From contig CBHCZH010000159.1 of NCBI GenBank assembly GCA_965977975.1, forward strand, positions 1 through 7,876: DNA of 7,876 bases. The letters are read 5' to 3'. This DNA is from Croceibacterium_A sp965977975. GTDB taxonomy: Bacteria > Pseudomonadota > Alphaproteobacteria > Sphingomonadales > Sphingomonadaceae. Of this stretch, positions 7,380-7,876 are shown one piece after another. Position 1 is the first letter of the stretch. Each line of letters opens with the position of its first letter. The position numbers were made by a program, and so were the translations under genes. The notes under the pieces are model-generated. The model was not told the origin of the DNA. It searched no databases and was given only the letters and a program-made list of their open reading frames with translations.

Positions 7380-7876
7380 GCACCTACCTCCCCACCATCA
7401 AGCAGCTGCAGTATCTTGTGGCGCTCCACGAACACGGCCACTTTGGCCGCGCGGCAGAGGCGACGTTCGTCTCGCAATCGACGCTCTCAGCGGGCATTCG
7501 CGAGCTCGAATCGCTGCTCGGCGTGACGCTGGTCGAGCGCAGCCGGCGGGTGGTCCGGTTCACGCCGCTCGGCAATGCCGTGGTCGCCAAGGCGCATCGC
7601 CTGCTGCGCGAGGCCGAAGAGCTATCCGATCTCGTCCAGGCTTCGGGCAAGCCCCTTGCGGGCGAATTGCGGATGAGCGTCATCCCGACGATCGCCCCGT
7701 TCCTGCTGCCTCGCATTTTACCGCGCCTCAGGAAGGAACGCCCGCAGCTCAGGCTCTACTTGCGCGAGGAAACCAGCGGCGATGCTGTCGAATCGCTCCA
7801 CCACGGCCGCGCGGATTGCGTGCTGCTCGCCCTGCCGTACGCCACCGGCAAAGGCCGAGCAGAAGGCCACGCTCGA
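7376..7876 (+). CDS. oxyR: OxyR-type LysR-family transcriptional regulator, 3' truncated by the window
   Basis: The 167 visible codons give the N-terminus of a LysR regulator, a DNA-binding activator or repressor. The winged helix-turn-helix is evident at residues about 8-66: LQYLVALHEHGHFGRAAEA, then VSQSTLSAGIRELE, then LLGVTLVERSRR. The linker helix follows, and the effector domain opens with GELRMSVIPTIAPFLLP. The PTIKQLQYLVAL start and HGHFGRAAE are typical of the OxyR (peroxide sensor) group. The redox cysteines that define OxyR would lie beyond the window, so the specific role is inferred. The GTG start overlaps the rnd stop (GTGA), suggesting translational coupling. The last codons after LALPYATG no longer look like the family, while the +1 frame reads AEQKATL, which does. 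One extra A in the AAA at 7850-7852 would explain this, by mutation or sequence error. A direct role in peroxide response fits the family but is not shown here. Confidence 0.8.
   Translation, partial: MSTYLPTIKQLQYLVALHEHGHFGRAAEATFVSQSTLSAGIRELESLLGVTLVERSRRVVRFTPLGNAVVAKAHRLLREAEELSDLVQASGKPLAGELRMSVIPTIAPFLLPRILPRLRKERPQLRLYLREETSGDAVESLHHGRADCVLLALPYATGKGRAEGHAR

Noticed and set aside
130..7876. A peroxide-defence gene cluster made of the cytochrome peroxidase and the OxyR-type regulator
   Set aside because: The two are more than 6 kb apart, separated by opposite-strand genes including aspS, and the peroxidase appears broken. Nothing in the sequence links them.

Overview
The window looks like a chromosomal segment of an alphaproteobacterium, most likely from the Sphingomonadales. 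This placement is inferred from the style of the proteins (a His33/Gly83 AspRS, an RNase D of about 396 residues, a poly-Gly/Pro-Thr lipoprotein linker) and from high GC. No rRNA or other phylogenetic marker is present to confirm it.

Left part, + strand (1-2531): a di-heme cytochrome c peroxidase/MauG-family gene runs to 1086, followed after 38 bases by an unrecognised membrane-anchored protein (1125-2531). The peroxidase body is intact, with both CXXCH haem sites. Its N-terminal coding region, however, reads in the same frame back to the window edge and is broken by two stops (67-69 and 94-96). The only usable start downstream of them would yield a protein with no export signal, so the gene is probably a recent pseudogene or carries sequence errors. 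The unrecognised protein has one N-terminal membrane helix, a charged coiled-coil stretch, and an outer domain with eight cysteines that fall into four close pairs.

Middle part, - strand (2598-6069): aspS, an aspartyl-tRNA synthetase with residues expected of the non-discriminating Asp/Asn type, is followed 64 bases downstream by a gene for an exported beta-propeller lipoprotein. That lipoprotein gene converges on the left-hand gene pair across a 66-base gap.

Right part, + strand (6189-7876): rnd (RNase D) diverges from aspS across a 119-base intergenic region that holds a good sigma-70-like promoter for aspS. The rnd stop codon overlaps the GTG start of an OxyR-type LysR regulator by four bases, so the two are probably translated together. 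The regulator gene runs off the window. Its last 25 or so bases look frameshifted by one extra A.

The aspS-rnd-oxyR block is housekeeping and stress-response material. The cytochrome and the unknown protein are more accessory-like and lower in GC in places. I see no mobile element, CRISPR array, tRNA, rRNA or prophage, and no convincing undescribed multi-gene system. The points most worth checking are the broken cytochrome N-terminus, the four-cysteine-pair orphan protein and the apparent frameshift in the OxyR-type gene.
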